51,768 bases of DNA from Parapedobacter tibetensis (GCF_024704835.1 NZ_JAMXBE010000021.1:1-51768), one strand, 5' to 3'; numbered from the stretch's first letter, positions 26,901-34,513 are shown. Notes: generated from the letters alone by a model not told the origin. A program made the numbers and translations.

Positions 26901-27057
26901 GGGGGTAGTGATTGTTGGTGGCACCATGTTTTCCTTAATACTCACCTTGTACATTATTCCTGCAGTTTATGCCATGTGGTCAAGGGAATATAAGGCTAAT
27001 CCCGAACTGGAAGAAGCCAAACGTATAGAGGAAGAAGTGGTGGCAGCTACCGATTAA
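23950..27057 (+). CDS. RND (HAE1-type) efflux pump, inner-membrane subunit
   Basis: The frame extends back into the adaptor gene (23899), but ATG 23950 begins at the conserved 'MSLSTISIKRPVLTMVMNL', giving 1035 aa, the normal size for AcrB/MexB relatives. Twelve membrane helices are arranged 1+5 / 1+5 around two large periplasmic loops. TM4 carries the proton-relay aspartates in 'ATGLVVDDGIVVTENI', and 'GLVTKNGILIVEFANQL' marks TM10 with its lysine. The sequence has the HAE1 signature 'REFPSIDPPMVSV' near residue 30. It is a proton-driven exporter of hydrophobic or amphiphilic compounds, drugs or metabolites; the substrate cannot be read from sequence. Confidence 0.96.
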   Translation: MSLSTISIKRPVLTMVMNLMLILFGIIGYTFLGVREFPSIDPPMVSVRTNYAGANPDIIESQITEPLERSINQIDGIRNISSSSSQGSSRINIEFLLSKDLEEAANDVRDKVSQAMRSLPQDIDAPPVVSKADADSEAIIVMTVQSESHSALELGDIADNIIAQRLQTLPGVSSVQIWGEKRYAMRLWIDPMRLSAYGLTPLDVRNALSRQNVELPSGKITGENTELSIKTIGNLTTEEEFNNLIIRSEGDRIIRFGDIGNAVLGPENLESEFRESGAVMAAMAIVPQPGTNYIDIANTFYERFEQLKNEVPSDIKMEVAIDNTLFIKRSVTEVAETIGIALILVILVIFIFFREWGIAFRPLIDIPVSLIATFFVMYLFGFSINVLTLLAIVLATGLVVDDGIVVTENIYKKVEEGMSPIMAAIKGSNEIFFAVISISITLAAVFLPVMFMEGFVGRLFREFGVVIAAAVLISAFVALSLTPMLNAYLMRSGAKHSKFYNATEPYFVKMTTGYANSLRRFMHAKWVSFPILAICFGLIAWFWVNLRKETAPYEDRGLVRASVTAPEGSTFEYMDRFMLGMIQLINDSVPEKTVNMVNTSPGFSGTGSANTGMMRIGLVPPEERERSQDEIAEALIKQTSRFTEARTFISQQPTIAVSRRGGMPIQYIIQAPNFEKLEEKIPEFMDRATADPTFANVDVNLKFNRPELNISIDRDKAQSLGVSVLDVAQTLQLSLSGQRFAYFLMNGKQYQVIGQFSNLDRSSPLDLATIFVRSSTGELVQLDNVVDMAEQSSPPQLYHNNRFMSATVSASLARGKTIEEGIDAMDRIADQVLDDSFSVDLGGESRDFRESSSNALFAFCLALLLVYLILAAQFESFLDPFIIILTVPMAVAGAMLSLWITGESWNIFSQIGTVMLIGLVTKNGILIVEFANQLKEQGRPVKQAIIEAAEARLRPILMTSLTISLGALPIAMAFGAAATSRIGMGVVIVGGTMFSLILTLYIIPAVYAMWSREYKANPELEEAKRIEEEVVAATD

Positions 27058-27059
27058 TT

Positions 27060-28361
27060 ATGAAGAGACTTATTTATATTGTATTTTATATCATTCCCTT
27101 CTATGGGACTGCCCAACAGGAGTTCACCTTAGAAGAAGCCGTCGCTATCGCGTTGGAAAATAATTATGATATTCGCTTGGTGTCTAAAGATGTAGCTATC
27201 GCTGAGAACAATGTGAGCATCGGAAATGCTGGTATGCTGCCCGTTGTCACTGGGGATGTATCTGCGGCTGCAGGTATCCAAAATACTACGCAGACTTTGT
27301 TAAGCGGAGAAATCCGTGCATTACGTGGGGCTACAAACCGATCATCGGCTTATGGCGCCAATCTGGACTGGACCATATTTGATGGGCTTCAAATGTTTAC
27401 CCGCTATGAGCAGCTTAAGGAATTGAAGGCATTGGGTGAAGCCAATTTAAAAGCGGCCATATTGGCTACTATCTATGAGGTGGTGAGTAGCTACTTTAAC
27501 TTGGTGCAGCAACAACAACTCATCAATGCTACTCAAACAGCGCTAGATTTATCCGCCTTTCGTTATCAAACCGCCGAAAACCGGTATCAGATTGGCCGGG
27601 CTTCCAAATTGGAGGTATTGGCGGCCAGCGTGGATCTCAATACCGATACCACCAACTTGCTGCGGCAGCGCGATCAATACCGAAGCACACAAATCCGCCT
27701 TAATGAACTGCTGGCACGTGATGTGAATACGGAATTTAGTATTGTAGATACCATGATCATCACTGCCGACCTTCATTATGAAACATTGTCCAAACAGGCA
27801 AAGCAACTGAATCCGACTTTACAGTCGGCTATCGTCAACCACCGGATTAGCGAATTGGAGCTAAAACGTGTTAAAGGCGAACGTTATCCGGTGGTCAGCG
27901 TTTCATCGGCTTATACCCGTTCCCAATCTAGGACCGAACTTGGGTTTTCTACCCAGTCAAGAAACAATGGATTCAATTACGGCATTTCGGCTTCCATGAA
28001 TATCTTCAATGGATTTATGCAACGGAGGAATGAACAGAATGCGCAATTTGCCGTGGAGGCTGTGGAAATTGAAGTCGATAAAATCAGCAAGAATATAGAA
28101 GCGCAGTTGCTTGCTGCATATCAGACCTATTTGATGAACTTGGATTTAGTAAGGCTTGAAGAAAGAAATAAGGACATCGCTAAGGAGAATATGGACATTA
28201 CGCTGGAAAAATTCAAACTCGGCAGTATTGCTCCTTTGGAGTTCCGTGAGGCCCAACGCAATTTTGTGGATGCCAGCGCAAGGTACACCACTGCACAATA
28301 CCAAGCCAAGCTGGCTGAAATAACATTGAACCAGATAGCCGGAACGTTGAAGGTGGATTAA
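27060..28361 (+). CDS. TolC family outer-membrane efflux channel
   Basis: A 433-aa outer-membrane factor with a signal peptide (about residues 1-18, ending 'YGTAQ') and the duplicated TolC helical layout: 'EFTLEEAVAIALENNYDIRL' at the start, heptad-rich helices, and a second repeat from about residue 230 ('HYETLSKQAKQLNPTLQSA'), ending 'LAEITLNQIAGTL'. It forms the trimeric channel that completes the tripartite pump. Start is 2 bp after the RND stop, consistent with translational coupling. The next gene downstream has its own promoter. Confidence 0.95.
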   Translation: MKRLIYIVFYIIPFYGTAQQEFTLEEAVAIALENNYDIRLVSKDVAIAENNVSIGNAGMLPVVTGDVSAAAGIQNTTQTLLSGEIRALRGATNRSSAYGANLDWTIFDGLQMFTRYEQLKELKALGEANLKAAILATIYEVVSSYFNLVQQQQLINATQTALDLSAFRYQTAENRYQIGRASKLEVLAASVDLNTDTTNLLRQRDQYRSTQIRLNELLARDVNTEFSIVDTMIITADLHYETLSKQAKQLNPTLQSAIVNHRISELELKRVKGERYPVVSVSSAYTRSQSRTELGFSTQSRNNGFNYGISASMNIFNGFMQRRNEQNAQFAVEAVEIEVDKISKNIEAQLLAAYQTYLMNLDLVRLEERNKDIAKENMDITLEKFKLGSIAPLEFREAQRNFVDASARYTTAQYQAKLAEITLNQIAGTLKVD

Positions 28362-28383
28362 TTGTGGTTTCGGACTTACTGAC

Positions 28384-28415
28384 TTTCGGTCTTTCCAACT
28401 TTTTTCGTAAATTTG
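28384..28415 (+). promoter_or_regulatory. Bacteroidota-type promoter for the BadF-type ATPase
   Basis: TTTC (28384-28387), 20-nt spacer, TAAATTTG (28408-28415, exact -7 consensus), 36 bp before the ATG at 28452. The spacer contains GGTCTTTCCAACTT, a 14-mer that recurs at 31963-31976 in another intergenic gap. Confidence 0.6.
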
Positions 28416-28451
28416 ATATCCTGAAGGAAGCTAACGCATAAACACTATTCA

Positions 28452-29315
28452 ATGATATTAGTAGCAGATAGCGGTTCCTCCCAATCGGATTGGATGCTGG
28501 CATTGCCGGGAGAAGAGCCACTGGCATTTACGACCAAAGGGTTGAACCCTTTTTTTGTAAACGAAAAGGATATTGCAAAAATCATCCAGAATATACCGGA
28601 AATTAAACCTTATACCGACCATATAAGTGAAGTATATTTTTTTGGTTCCGGTTGCTCGAGTCCTGATAGACGCGAAATGGTTTCCAATGCGTTATCGCAA
28701 TTATTTATCAATGCCTTTGTTTCCGTGGAGACGGATCTCATTGGTGCAGCATACGCCACTTGTGGTAATCGTAAGGGATACATTGCAACCTTAGGGACAG
28801 GATCCGATGTGAGCTTTTTTGATGGCCAAGAAGTGCTGCCTACTAGACAGGGCATCGGGTATGTCCTTGGCGATGAGGGTTCAGGAGTTTGGTTCGGTAA
28901 ACAACTGATAACGAATTTTCTGTATGGCACCATGCCCACTGATCTAGCTGAAAGATTTAATGCCAAATACCGGATTAATAAGGAAATCGTTATCAAGAAT
29001 GTATACCAACGGGCTTCCCCCAATGCCTACTTGGCATCATTCGCCCGATTTATGGGCGAGTATATAGATCATCCATTCGTGGATGAACTACTGAAAGTGG
29101 GCTTTAAGGAATTTATCACAACGAACATCAAACCTTTTCCAAATTACCGGGAGTATATTTGCCATTTTGTGGGGTCTATAGCGTTTTATTTCAAGGATCA
29201 GCTGCACTATATTTGCGAGCAGAATGGGGTCAAAATCGGCAAGGTGTTAAAACGACCCATTGAGGAATTGTTTAACTATGTCATCCAACGGGAAAAAAAC
29301 TATGAGATACAGTAG
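28452..29315 (+). CDS. BadF/BadG/BcrA/BcrD-type ATPase, probable N-acetylglucosamine kinase-like
   Basis: A 287-aa ASKHA-fold protein with phosphate-1 'MILVADSGSSQSDWML', phosphate-2-like 'ATLGTGSDVSFF' and 'GYVLGDEGSGVWFGKQL' typical of eukaryotic-type GlcNAc kinases and bacterial relatives. The family phosphorylates amino sugars; in Bacteroidota such genes are usually annotated as N-acetylglucosamine kinase and may serve cell-wall or chitin recycling. No sugar transporter or murein-recycling gene adjoins it, so the substrate is inferred only from family. It has its own promoter and is followed by 136 bp before the glutathione peroxidase gene. Confidence 0.85.
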   Translation: MILVADSGSSQSDWMLALPGEEPLAFTTKGLNPFFVNEKDIAKIIQNIPEIKPYTDHISEVYFFGSGCSSPDRREMVSNALSQLFINAFVSVETDLIGAAYATCGNRKGYIATLGTGSDVSFFDGQEVLPTRQGIGYVLGDEGSGVWFGKQLITNFLYGTMPTDLAERFNAKYRINKEIVIKNVYQRASPNAYLASFARFMGEYIDHPFVDELLKVGFKEFITTNIKPFPNYREYICHFVGSIAFYFKDQLHYICEQNGVKIGKVLKRPIEELFNYVIQREKNYEIQ

Positions 29316-29451
29316 TCCTGAAGTTCGGGATCTGGAATACAACGGTTCCATCCCGCTAAGACGGGACAGGTATTGACTGTTGAAAATTAACCCCGCAAAT
29401 CGGGCTCCTGAGTGCAAATGAATACATATAAAGACGATTAAAATAAACATA

Positions 29452-29967
29452 ATGAAATTAATGATTTTAATGCTGACTACCGTTGTCATGGCTTCATCAG
29501 CCGACAATGTATATCAATTTTCCATCACATCTATTGATGGCAAAGAAGTGAATCTTTCTCAATTTAAGGGCAAGAAAATATTAATTGTCAATACGGCATC
29601 CAAATGTGGATTTACTAAGCAGTATGCAGGTTTGCAGGAGTTATCAGAACAATATGCGGATAAGGTGGTTGTCATCGGGTTTCCCGCTGATAATTTTGGT
29701 GGTCAGGAACCGGGAAGCAATGAAGAAATCCAGGGATTTTGTGAAAAGAATTTCGGGGTAACGTTTCTATTGGCTGAAAAAAACAGTGTGAAAGGGGATG
29801 ATATATCGCTGTTGTTCGAATACCTCACCGGAGCCCAAAACAGTGATTTTACTGGCGAAATCAACTGGAATTTTGAAAAATTTCTCATCGACGAACAGGG
29901 GAATCTCGTCCATCGTTTCCGGTCTAAGGTGGAGCCGATGAGTGAAGAACTTACGAGTAAACTCTAG
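29452..29967 (+). CDS. Glutathione peroxidase (Cys-type, thioredoxin fold), probably exported
   Basis: A 171-aa protein with the GPx signatures 'VNTASKCGFTKQY' (peroxidatic Cys in place of selenocysteine), 'GFPADNFGGQEPGS' (Gln of the catalytic tetrad) and 'INWNFEKFLID' (Trp and Asn). A short hydrophobic N-terminus (MKLMILMLTTVVMASSA) suggests export to the periplasm. It reduces hydroperoxides; most bacterial Cys-type members work with thioredoxin rather than glutathione. A second in-frame ATG at 29461 is an alternative start. Standard length for the non-animal family. Confidence 0.94.
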   Translation: MKLMILMLTTVVMASSADNVYQFSITSIDGKEVNLSQFKGKKILIVNTASKCGFTKQYAGLQELSEQYADKVVVIGFPADNFGGQEPGSNEEIQGFCEKNFGVTFLLAEKNSVKGDDISLLFEYLTGAQNSDFTGEINWNFEKFLIDEQGNLVHRFRSKVEPMSEELTSKL

Positions 29968-30000
29968 ATGAACTGAAAATAAGCGAAGGTTAAAATAAAA

Positions 30001-30027
30001 AAAGCCTCCTGGTGGGCAGGAGGCTTT
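30001..30027 (-). terminator. Rho-independent terminator of the thymidine kinase gene
   Basis: A perfect 10-bp stem, AAAGCCTCCT / AGGAGGCTTT, with a 7-nt loop. Read on the minus strand it is followed by TTTTTATTTTA, a proper U-tract, and lies about 145 bp after the tdk stop codon. The plus-strand side has no T run, so the intended direction is probably minus, unless it belongs to the plus-strand leader-like element next to it. Confidence 0.65.
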
Positions 30028-30053
30028 AAACTAACCAATTATAAACCTAAATT

Positions 30054-30095
30054 ATGAAAAGTCTTATCTATAGGCCTAAGACCTATTTTATCTAA
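30054..30095 (+). other. Possible 13-codon leader peptide and leader-like sequence
   Basis: After the hairpin at 30001-30027 comes CTAACCAATTATAAACC and AATTATG, an A/T-rich start context of the kind seen before Bacteroidota genes, then an ORF MKSLIYRPKTYFI ending at TAA 30095. No plus-strand gene follows, because tdk is encoded on the other strand. It may be the orphaned 5' leader of a lost gene, or chance. Confidence 0.3.
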
Positions 30096-30170
30096 TGATC
30101 TATGACTATAACGCAAAGATAAGCCTTGTAGTCTGTGGGGCTTTAAATATTTATGTAATTTTATTAATAC

Positions 30171-30749
30171 CTATTTATTCCGGTAAAAACATGACCTGCA
30201 TCTGGGTTCATAACTCTCTTTTTCGCCCAACAATAGTTGCTGCTCATCTTTGGCAATACGGAAAGAATAATTTGCGGGCGCACCGCACCGTACACATACG
30301 GCATGTACTTTGGTGATATGCTCGGCGATAGCCATCAACGCGGGTATTGGACCGAAGGGTCTGCCCTTGAAATCCATGTCCAGTCCAGCTACGATGACAC
30401 GGATTCCACGATTGGCCAGTTTGTTGCATACCGTTGGCAATTCATCGTCGAAGAACTGCGCTTCATCAATGCCCACTACCTTTGTAGTGCTGCCCACTAG
30501 CAAGATATCCGATGAATGGTCTACCGGTGTAGATTTGATACTATTACTATCGTGCGATATAATATCGATATTATGGTAGCGCGTGTCTATTTTTGGTTTG
30601 AAAATTTCCACATCCAGCTTGGCAAACTGGGCACGTCGCATCCTGCGAATGAGCTCTTCTGTTTTGCCCGAGAACATCGAACCGCAAATCACTTCGATAC
30701 TTCCGTATGCTGCACTTCCTTGTGCAAATCGATGTTCAGAAAATAACAT
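30171..30749 (-). CDS. tdk: Thymidine kinase, type II
   Basis: A 192-aa enzyme with the P-loop '[14 protein letters not shown]' at about residues 23-36, the DExQ-like '[14 protein letters not shown]' with the catalytic Glu, the substrate lasso, and the zinc-binding cysteines 'CVRCG' and 'CRSC'. It phosphorylates thymidine to dTMP in the salvage pathway, in the cytoplasm. Standard length and complete. It is divergent from the acidic-protein gene and terminated by the hairpin at 30001-30027. Confidence 0.96.
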   Translation of the reverse strand: MLFSEHRFAQGSAAYGSIEVICGSMFSGKTEELIRRMRRAQFAKLDVEIFKPKIDTRYHNIDIISHDSNSIKSTPVDHSSDILLVGSTTKVVGIDEAQFFDDELPTVCNKLANRGIRVIVAGLDMDFKGRPFGPIPALMAIAEHITKVHAVCVRCGAPANYSFRIAKDEQQLLLGEKESYEPRCRSCFYRNK

Positions 30750-30830
30750 AGTCTAACTCCTATTCCTCGAAGACTTGAATTTTACATTCTTTTAAGGCCC
30801 TGAAGGCCCGCTAATATCAGAATTTAATGC

Positions 30831-30838
30831 TAAATTTG
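30831..30838 (+). promoter_or_regulatory. -7 element (TAAATTTG) before the acidic protein gene
   Basis: An exact TAnnTTTG match 34 bp before the ATG at 30873. No convincing TTTG -33 element is seen at the usual spacing. Confidence 0.45.
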
Positions 30839-30872
30839 GCTAATAAATCACCAAGAAATACGTTTCAATACT

Positions 30873-31922
30873 ATGGCGACAAAACAGCAGATTTTTGAAA
30901 AAATAACGGAACTACTTAACGACATCAACGACCAGTATGATGATTTGCAAGCTGATAAGTTATCAGAGGATGGTCTAGAAACGGATCTTTTTGAGGCTAC
31001 AGCAAATTATTTTGCTGCCCATGTGGCCTTGTATAATAAGCTTCATAAAAGGGACACCGGGGAGGTTGGTGCCTCTGCACCCCCTATTCAGGATTCCGAT
31101 GACGAATTGGAGAGTGAGCAAGCAGATGAACCCGATGATGTCCAACAGATTGTTTTCACACCTCCCATCGATTCAGAAGCAGAACAAGCATCACATGCGG
31201 AACAAGTTGAAGAAGTAAGCTCGGATGACAACAATGAAGGCGACGACCAATCTAATGAAGATACAGATCAGGAAGATACCGATAATGATTCGCAGGAAAA
31301 AGTAGCTGATACTATCGCAGAAGATACATCGGATGATGAGGAAGAACCTGTATCTGCCAAAGATGAACAGGATGCCGAAGAAGACGAAGGGAATGCCGAT
31401 GAGGAAATCAAGCAAGCTGTCGATACAGATGAAGAAAAAGGCAATGGCGAATCTGATGAAAGGAAGGATAACAATTCAGAACCGGTCGACGAAACGAACG
31501 ATGAGTTTGTGAATGAAGTAACCATTGCGGAAAAGGAAGTAAGTGTTGAACCAATGGATGCCCCTCAAGCGACACCTTCCGAAGCAGAGAAACCTGCAAG
31601 GCCCCTCTCCATCAACGAAATGATGTCTGCCCAACGGAAGGCAGGCACCAATCCGATTTTTGCGGCGCGTCGTGGGGAATCCGAAAGGATCGCTGACCTT
31701 AAATCAGCTATCAGCCTCAATGACAAATTGCTTTTCATCAAAGACCTCTTTAATGGGTACAGCCTTGCCTACAGTGAAGCAATCGAGTTACTTAACCGGT
31801 ATGATGATTTTGCCGCTGCAGAAGCATTTCTACAGGCCAATTATGCCGAGAAAAACAATTGGGCGGCTAAACAGACCACAGTAGACAAGCTGTATGCCGT
31901 TATGCGGAAACGGTTTGGTTGA
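30873..31922 (+). CDS. Acidic low-complexity protein with conserved C-terminal helical domain, unknown function
   Basis: A 349-aa protein with three parts: an N-terminal helical segment (about 1-65, 'ITELLNDINDQYDDLQADKL'), a very acidic linker of about 170 residues rich in Asp, Glu, Ser and Asn (about 80-245), and a C-terminal helical domain of about 100 residues ('SINEMMSAQRKAGTNPIF', 'ISLNDKLLFIKDLFNGY', 'YSEAIELLNRYDDFAAAEAFL', 'LYAVMRKRFG'). The ends look conserved and structured while the linker looks disordered. No signal peptide or membrane segment, so cytoplasmic. No named function is known to me; the layout suggests a scaffold or tether. Monocistronic, convergent with the DUF4097-like gene. 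Confidence 0.8.
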   Translation: MATKQQIFEKITELLNDINDQYDDLQADKLSEDGLETDLFEATANYFAAHVALYNKLHKRDTGEVGASAPPIQDSDDELESEQADEPDDVQQIVFTPPIDSEAEQASHAEQVEEVSSDDNNEGDDQSNEDTDQEDTDNDSQEKVADTIAEDTSDDEEEPVSAKDEQDAEEDEGNADEEIKQAVDTDEEKGNGESDERKDNNSEPVDETNDEFVNEVTIAEKEVSVEPMDAPQATPSEAEKPARPLSINEMMSAQRKAGTNPIFAARRGESERIADLKSAISLNDKLLFIKDLFNGYSLAYSEAIELLNRYDDFAAAEAFLQANYAEKNNWAAKQTTVDKLYAVMRKRFG

Positions 31923-31933
31923 TTGGAAGTCGG

Positions 31934-31969
31934 AAAGTCCGGAAGTTTCTTTGGCAACTTTAGGTCTTT
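31934..31969. terminator. Imperfect bidirectional hairpin between convergent genes
   Basis: AAAGTCCGGAAGTT and AACTTTAGGTCTTT pair at 11 of 14 positions across an 8-nt loop. It lies in the 52-bp gap between the acidic-protein gene and the DUF4097-like gene. Confidence 0.4.
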
Positions 31970-31974
31970 CCAAC

Positions 31975-33243
31975 TTATTTCAACTTCACGCTCCCATACC
32001 GTGAGCTGATGTTAAGGGAGTTGCCGCTCGTCTTATTCCAATAGCCTTCATAACTTTTTGACGTGTTATTTTCAGATTTGCTGTCGATATGAGCAAGGTT
32101 ATGGTCATATTCAAACCCTCCATAATTGACGGCTACGTTGAGGTTGAAAGCGGCATTAGATGCCGGATTGATGTTGACACTAGAGTATGAAGCAGCCACA
32201 TTGGCTTTTCGAATCGCCGAGCCAAGGCCCATTTTGAAACCTCCACTGTACCGGAGGCTGATGTTTGCTTCACGATTCACTTTCCCAATTTCGCTCCCAC
32301 TGGTATAACTCAGGGACAAGGAGAGTTTTTCCGCTTCGGATAGGGTGAACCCACCATAGCGTACGGATACTTCCCCTTCGTTGAGGTATTCAACTTCAGC
32401 CTTTGAATATGCTATGGCAAGCGAATTGCTTTGGGCACTGAGGCGGCCGGCTTGGAGACTGCCATAGCTTATAGAAACAGACACTTTGCCGTCCCTATCG
32501 TCCATTTCAATGGATCCATATCGATTGACGAGCGCCAATTCATTCCCTTTCGGCATATAGACCTCATAGTCTACATTCAAGGCACGGTTGCTCCCACTAC
32601 CTGTCAGCGAAGACCACCAATTGGAATCCCCTTGGGAGATGTTTGTCTTGAAGGAAATGTTATTGCCCGATTTTGATTCGTCAATACGCACGCGATCTAA
32701 TGCTTCCTGAGCTTTTCTTTCTGAGTCTTCAGCAGTACGTATCCTCACCGTTACTTTGATTTCATTACGATTCCAATTGCGTACAACAATTTTACCGTAC
32801 CGATTATCGATATTGAGCTTGTTATTGATGTTGACCGGATAGCTTTTTTCGATGACTTTTTCCCTTTGGAAGCCAATATGGTTGGCATCCACTTCTTCCC
32901 AAATATGTCCCCAGTCAATTTTGGCAGCCTCTTCGGCGATTGCTTGACTTTGTTGTATAATGGGCGTGAAATCTATTCTTTCGATTTCGCATACGATTTT
33001 TTGTGCTTCCACTTCCGACAATACTGCAGTTTTTTCTGCATCTCGGCTTAGGGCCTCAAAATCGATTTCCTTTACGGCATTGGCCACTTCCACGCTGATT
33101 TCGGTAGCCAGCTGGCCGATGCTTCTTACCGCTACCTTCAATGCCTTTTCGTTTGCATTATGTGTCGGAGGCTGCGCAAATGTTGCCATACTGGACAACA
33201 AAAACGCCATGGTTAATAAGATATATGAATTAAATCTGTTCAT
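31975..33243 (-). CDS. DUF4097-like beta-helical exported protein, third gene of an ECF sigma operon
   Basis: The frame opens at 33267 but the ATG at 33243 begins a signal peptide (MNRFNSYILLTMAFLLSSMATFA), giving 422 aa and a 14-bp overlap with the upstream anti-sigma candidate, which suggests translational coupling. After a helical stretch to about residue 110, the rest is short repeating beta-strands ('VNINNKLNIDNRYGKIVVRN', 'LALVNRYGSIEMDDRDGKV', 'NISLRYSGGFKMG', 'LNISSRYGSVKLK'), the pattern of DUF4097 and related putative adhesins. The RYG/SYG phrase recurs roughly once per turn. Envelope-located by inference, and likely part of the response controlled by the sigma factor. Confidence 0.8.
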   Translation of the reverse strand: MNRFNSYILLTMAFLLSSMATFAQPPTHNANEKALKVAVRSIGQLATEISVEVANAVKEIDFEALSRDAEKTAVLSEVEAQKIVCEIERIDFTPIIQQSQAIAEEAAKIDWGHIWEEVDANHIGFQREKVIEKSYPVNINNKLNIDNRYGKIVVRNWNRNEIKVTVRIRTAEDSERKAQEALDRVRIDESKSGNNISFKTNISQGDSNWWSSLTGSGSNRALNVDYEVYMPKGNELALVNRYGSIEMDDRDGKVSVSISYGSLQAGRLSAQSNSLAIAYSKAEVEYLNEGEVSVRYGGFTLSEAEKLSLSLSYTSGSEIGKVNREANISLRYSGGFKMGLGSAIRKANVAASYSSVNINPASNAAFNLNVAVNYGGFEYDHNLAHIDSKSENNTSKSYEGYWNKTSGNSLNISSRYGSVKLK

Positions 33244-33787
33244 CTTTTGCTTGGTTTTTAGTGTCATTAATATAGTCTAATATTTCTAATTGTTGTCCAA
33301 GCACCTCGATTTGTGCGCGGAGATTACGAATCATGGCTTCCAGTGTCAGTTGCTTGTTAGGGCTCTCCGTCAGTTCTCGTTTCAGTGTCTCATAATTTGC
33401 TTCCATTTGGTTGAGCACTGCCGAAAACTCGCCATAAAGTGCAGGATTAGACGCCGCAATAAAGGCAATTGAATCCTTTTTCTGTGTCACTAATTGGGCG
33501 TAGTTTTTTTGCTCAGCAGCCAACGTGGGGTTTATTTGACTGTAATCTTCATAGGCTTGTTTTCTTCCATAAAAATACACCGTGATACCGGCTACACCAA
33601 TCAGGAAGGTCACGGCGGCTACTTTCAGCACTTGTATGAGCCATATTTTCCTGATAGGCGCTTTGCCCTGGGGTGTACCTTTTTGATCCAATTCACTTGC
33701 TATCCGTTGCCAAAGCTCCTTTGGTGGGGTTCCATGGTCAAACGCAGCCCTGTTTTCCGTGATGAATGTTTTCAAATCCTTTTTCAT
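33230..33787 (-). CDS. Single-pass membrane protein, candidate anti-sigma factor
   Basis: A 185-aa protein: a cytoplasmic N-terminal ~45 residues ('TFITENRAAFDHGTPPKELW'), one membrane helix at about 52-72 ('VLKVAAVTFLIGVAGITVYFY'), then a periplasmic coiled-coil segment ('LNQMEANYETLKRELTE', 'LEAMIRNLRAQIEVLGQQLEIL'). The order sigma factor, then single-pass membrane protein, is the standard ECF sigma / anti-sigma pairing, so the function is assigned by context and topology, not by a recognised anti-sigma domain. It starts 28 bp after the sigma gene and overlaps the DUF4097-like gene downstream. Confidence 0.75.
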   Translation of the reverse strand: MKKDLKTFITENRAAFDHGTPPKELWQRIASELDQKGTPQGKAPIRKIWLIQVLKVAAVTFLIGVAGITVYFYGRKQAYEDYSQINPTLAAEQKNYAQLVTQKKDSIAFIAASNPALYGEFSAVLNQMEANYETLKRELTESPNKQLTLEAMIRNLRAQIEVLGQQLEILDYINDTKNQAKDEQI

Positions 33788-33815
33788 TTCTTTCTCCTCC
33801 TATGTTAGCTCCGTT

Positions 33816-34352
33816 TTAATTCGCCAAGTAGTCCAATAATTTTCGTTTTCCGCGAAAGAATTGGCTCCGGGAAGTCGCTTCGCTTATCCGCAGAATATGT
33901 GCGATTTCCTCGTGATCGTATCCTTCGAGCAGGTACAGTGTCAGCACCAACCGATAGCCGTCAGGCAATTTGTTGATGGCCTCCTTGATCGCTTCCACCT
34001 GGAATGCGATATCACCTTCTTCCGGTTCATCTTCAATGATATGGTCTCCTTCTTCGAGCGGTTGCAACTCCAGTTTCCGCTTGCGCAAGGCGGATATGGA
34101 TTTGTTGACTACAATTTGTTTCATCCAAAGGCCAAACGTGCTCTCTTGGCGGAAACCATCCAAGCGGGTGAAGGCGTCAATGAATGCCTCCTGCAGCACA
34201 TCGGCAGCCTCATCTTCATCGCGTACGATGCGAAGAGCCGTGTTATACATGGCTTTTGCATACAGATTGTATAGCTTGAATTGGGACTGGCGATCGCCTT
34301 GTTTGCAGGCCACTACCAATTCATAATGCTTGTCACCAAATGAGGCTTCCAA
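33816..34352 (-). CDS. ECF RNA polymerase sigma factor
   Basis: A 178-aa ECF sigma factor with region 2 ('YNTALRIVRDEDEAADVLQEAF', including the -10 recognition helix) and region 4 ('LPDGYRLVLTLYLLEGYDHEEIAHIL', 'SEATSRSQFFRGKRKL'). It is the first gene of an operon with a membrane anti-sigma candidate and an envelope protein, so it likely responds to an envelope signal. A TATTTTTG box sits 25 bp upstream. Divergent from rlmI. Confidence 0.94.
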   Translation of the reverse strand: MEASFGDKHYELVVACKQGDRQSQFKLYNLYAKAMYNTALRIVRDEDEAADVLQEAFIDAFTRLDGFRQESTFGLWMKQIVVNKSISALRKRKLELQPLEEGDHIIEDEPEEGDIAFQVEAIKEAINKLPDGYRLVLTLYLLEGYDHEEIAHILRISEATSRSQFFRGKRKLLDYLAN

Positions 34353-34376
34353 CTAGCTGTGTTTTTCTATGATTCA

Positions 34377-34384
34377 CAAAAATA
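34377..34384 (-). promoter_or_regulatory. -7 element (TATTTTTG) for the ECF sigma operon
   Basis: Minus strand TATTTTTG, an exact TAnnTTTG match, 25 bp before the sigma gene start at 34352. The -33 position shows only TGTG at an 18-nt spacing. Confidence 0.5.
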
Positions 34385-34499
34385 ACGTTATTCCGCTTTT
34401 TCCACACGTTGTTTCCTAACTCACTTAATCAATAGACGCGCGCGGTGTGGTGTGTGTTGCATCATTCCGAAAAAAACGAGAAGTGTTTCACAAAAAAAG

Positions 34500-34507
34500 T
34501 ATTTTTG
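34500..34507 (+). promoter_or_regulatory. -7 element (TATTTTTG) just before the rlmI start
   Basis: TATTTTTG ends 6 bp before the ATG at 34514. With the usual distance from this box to the transcript start, the mRNA would begin at or within a few bases of the start codon, i.e. a leaderless or nearly leaderless message. No -33 TTTG is visible. Confidence 0.45.
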
Positions 34508-34513
34508 TTCCCA

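Noticed and set aside
30237-30746. Several plus-strand frames across the thymidine kinase gene
   Set aside because: They are reverse-complement shadows of a well-supported tdk gene with all active-site motifs on the minus strand.
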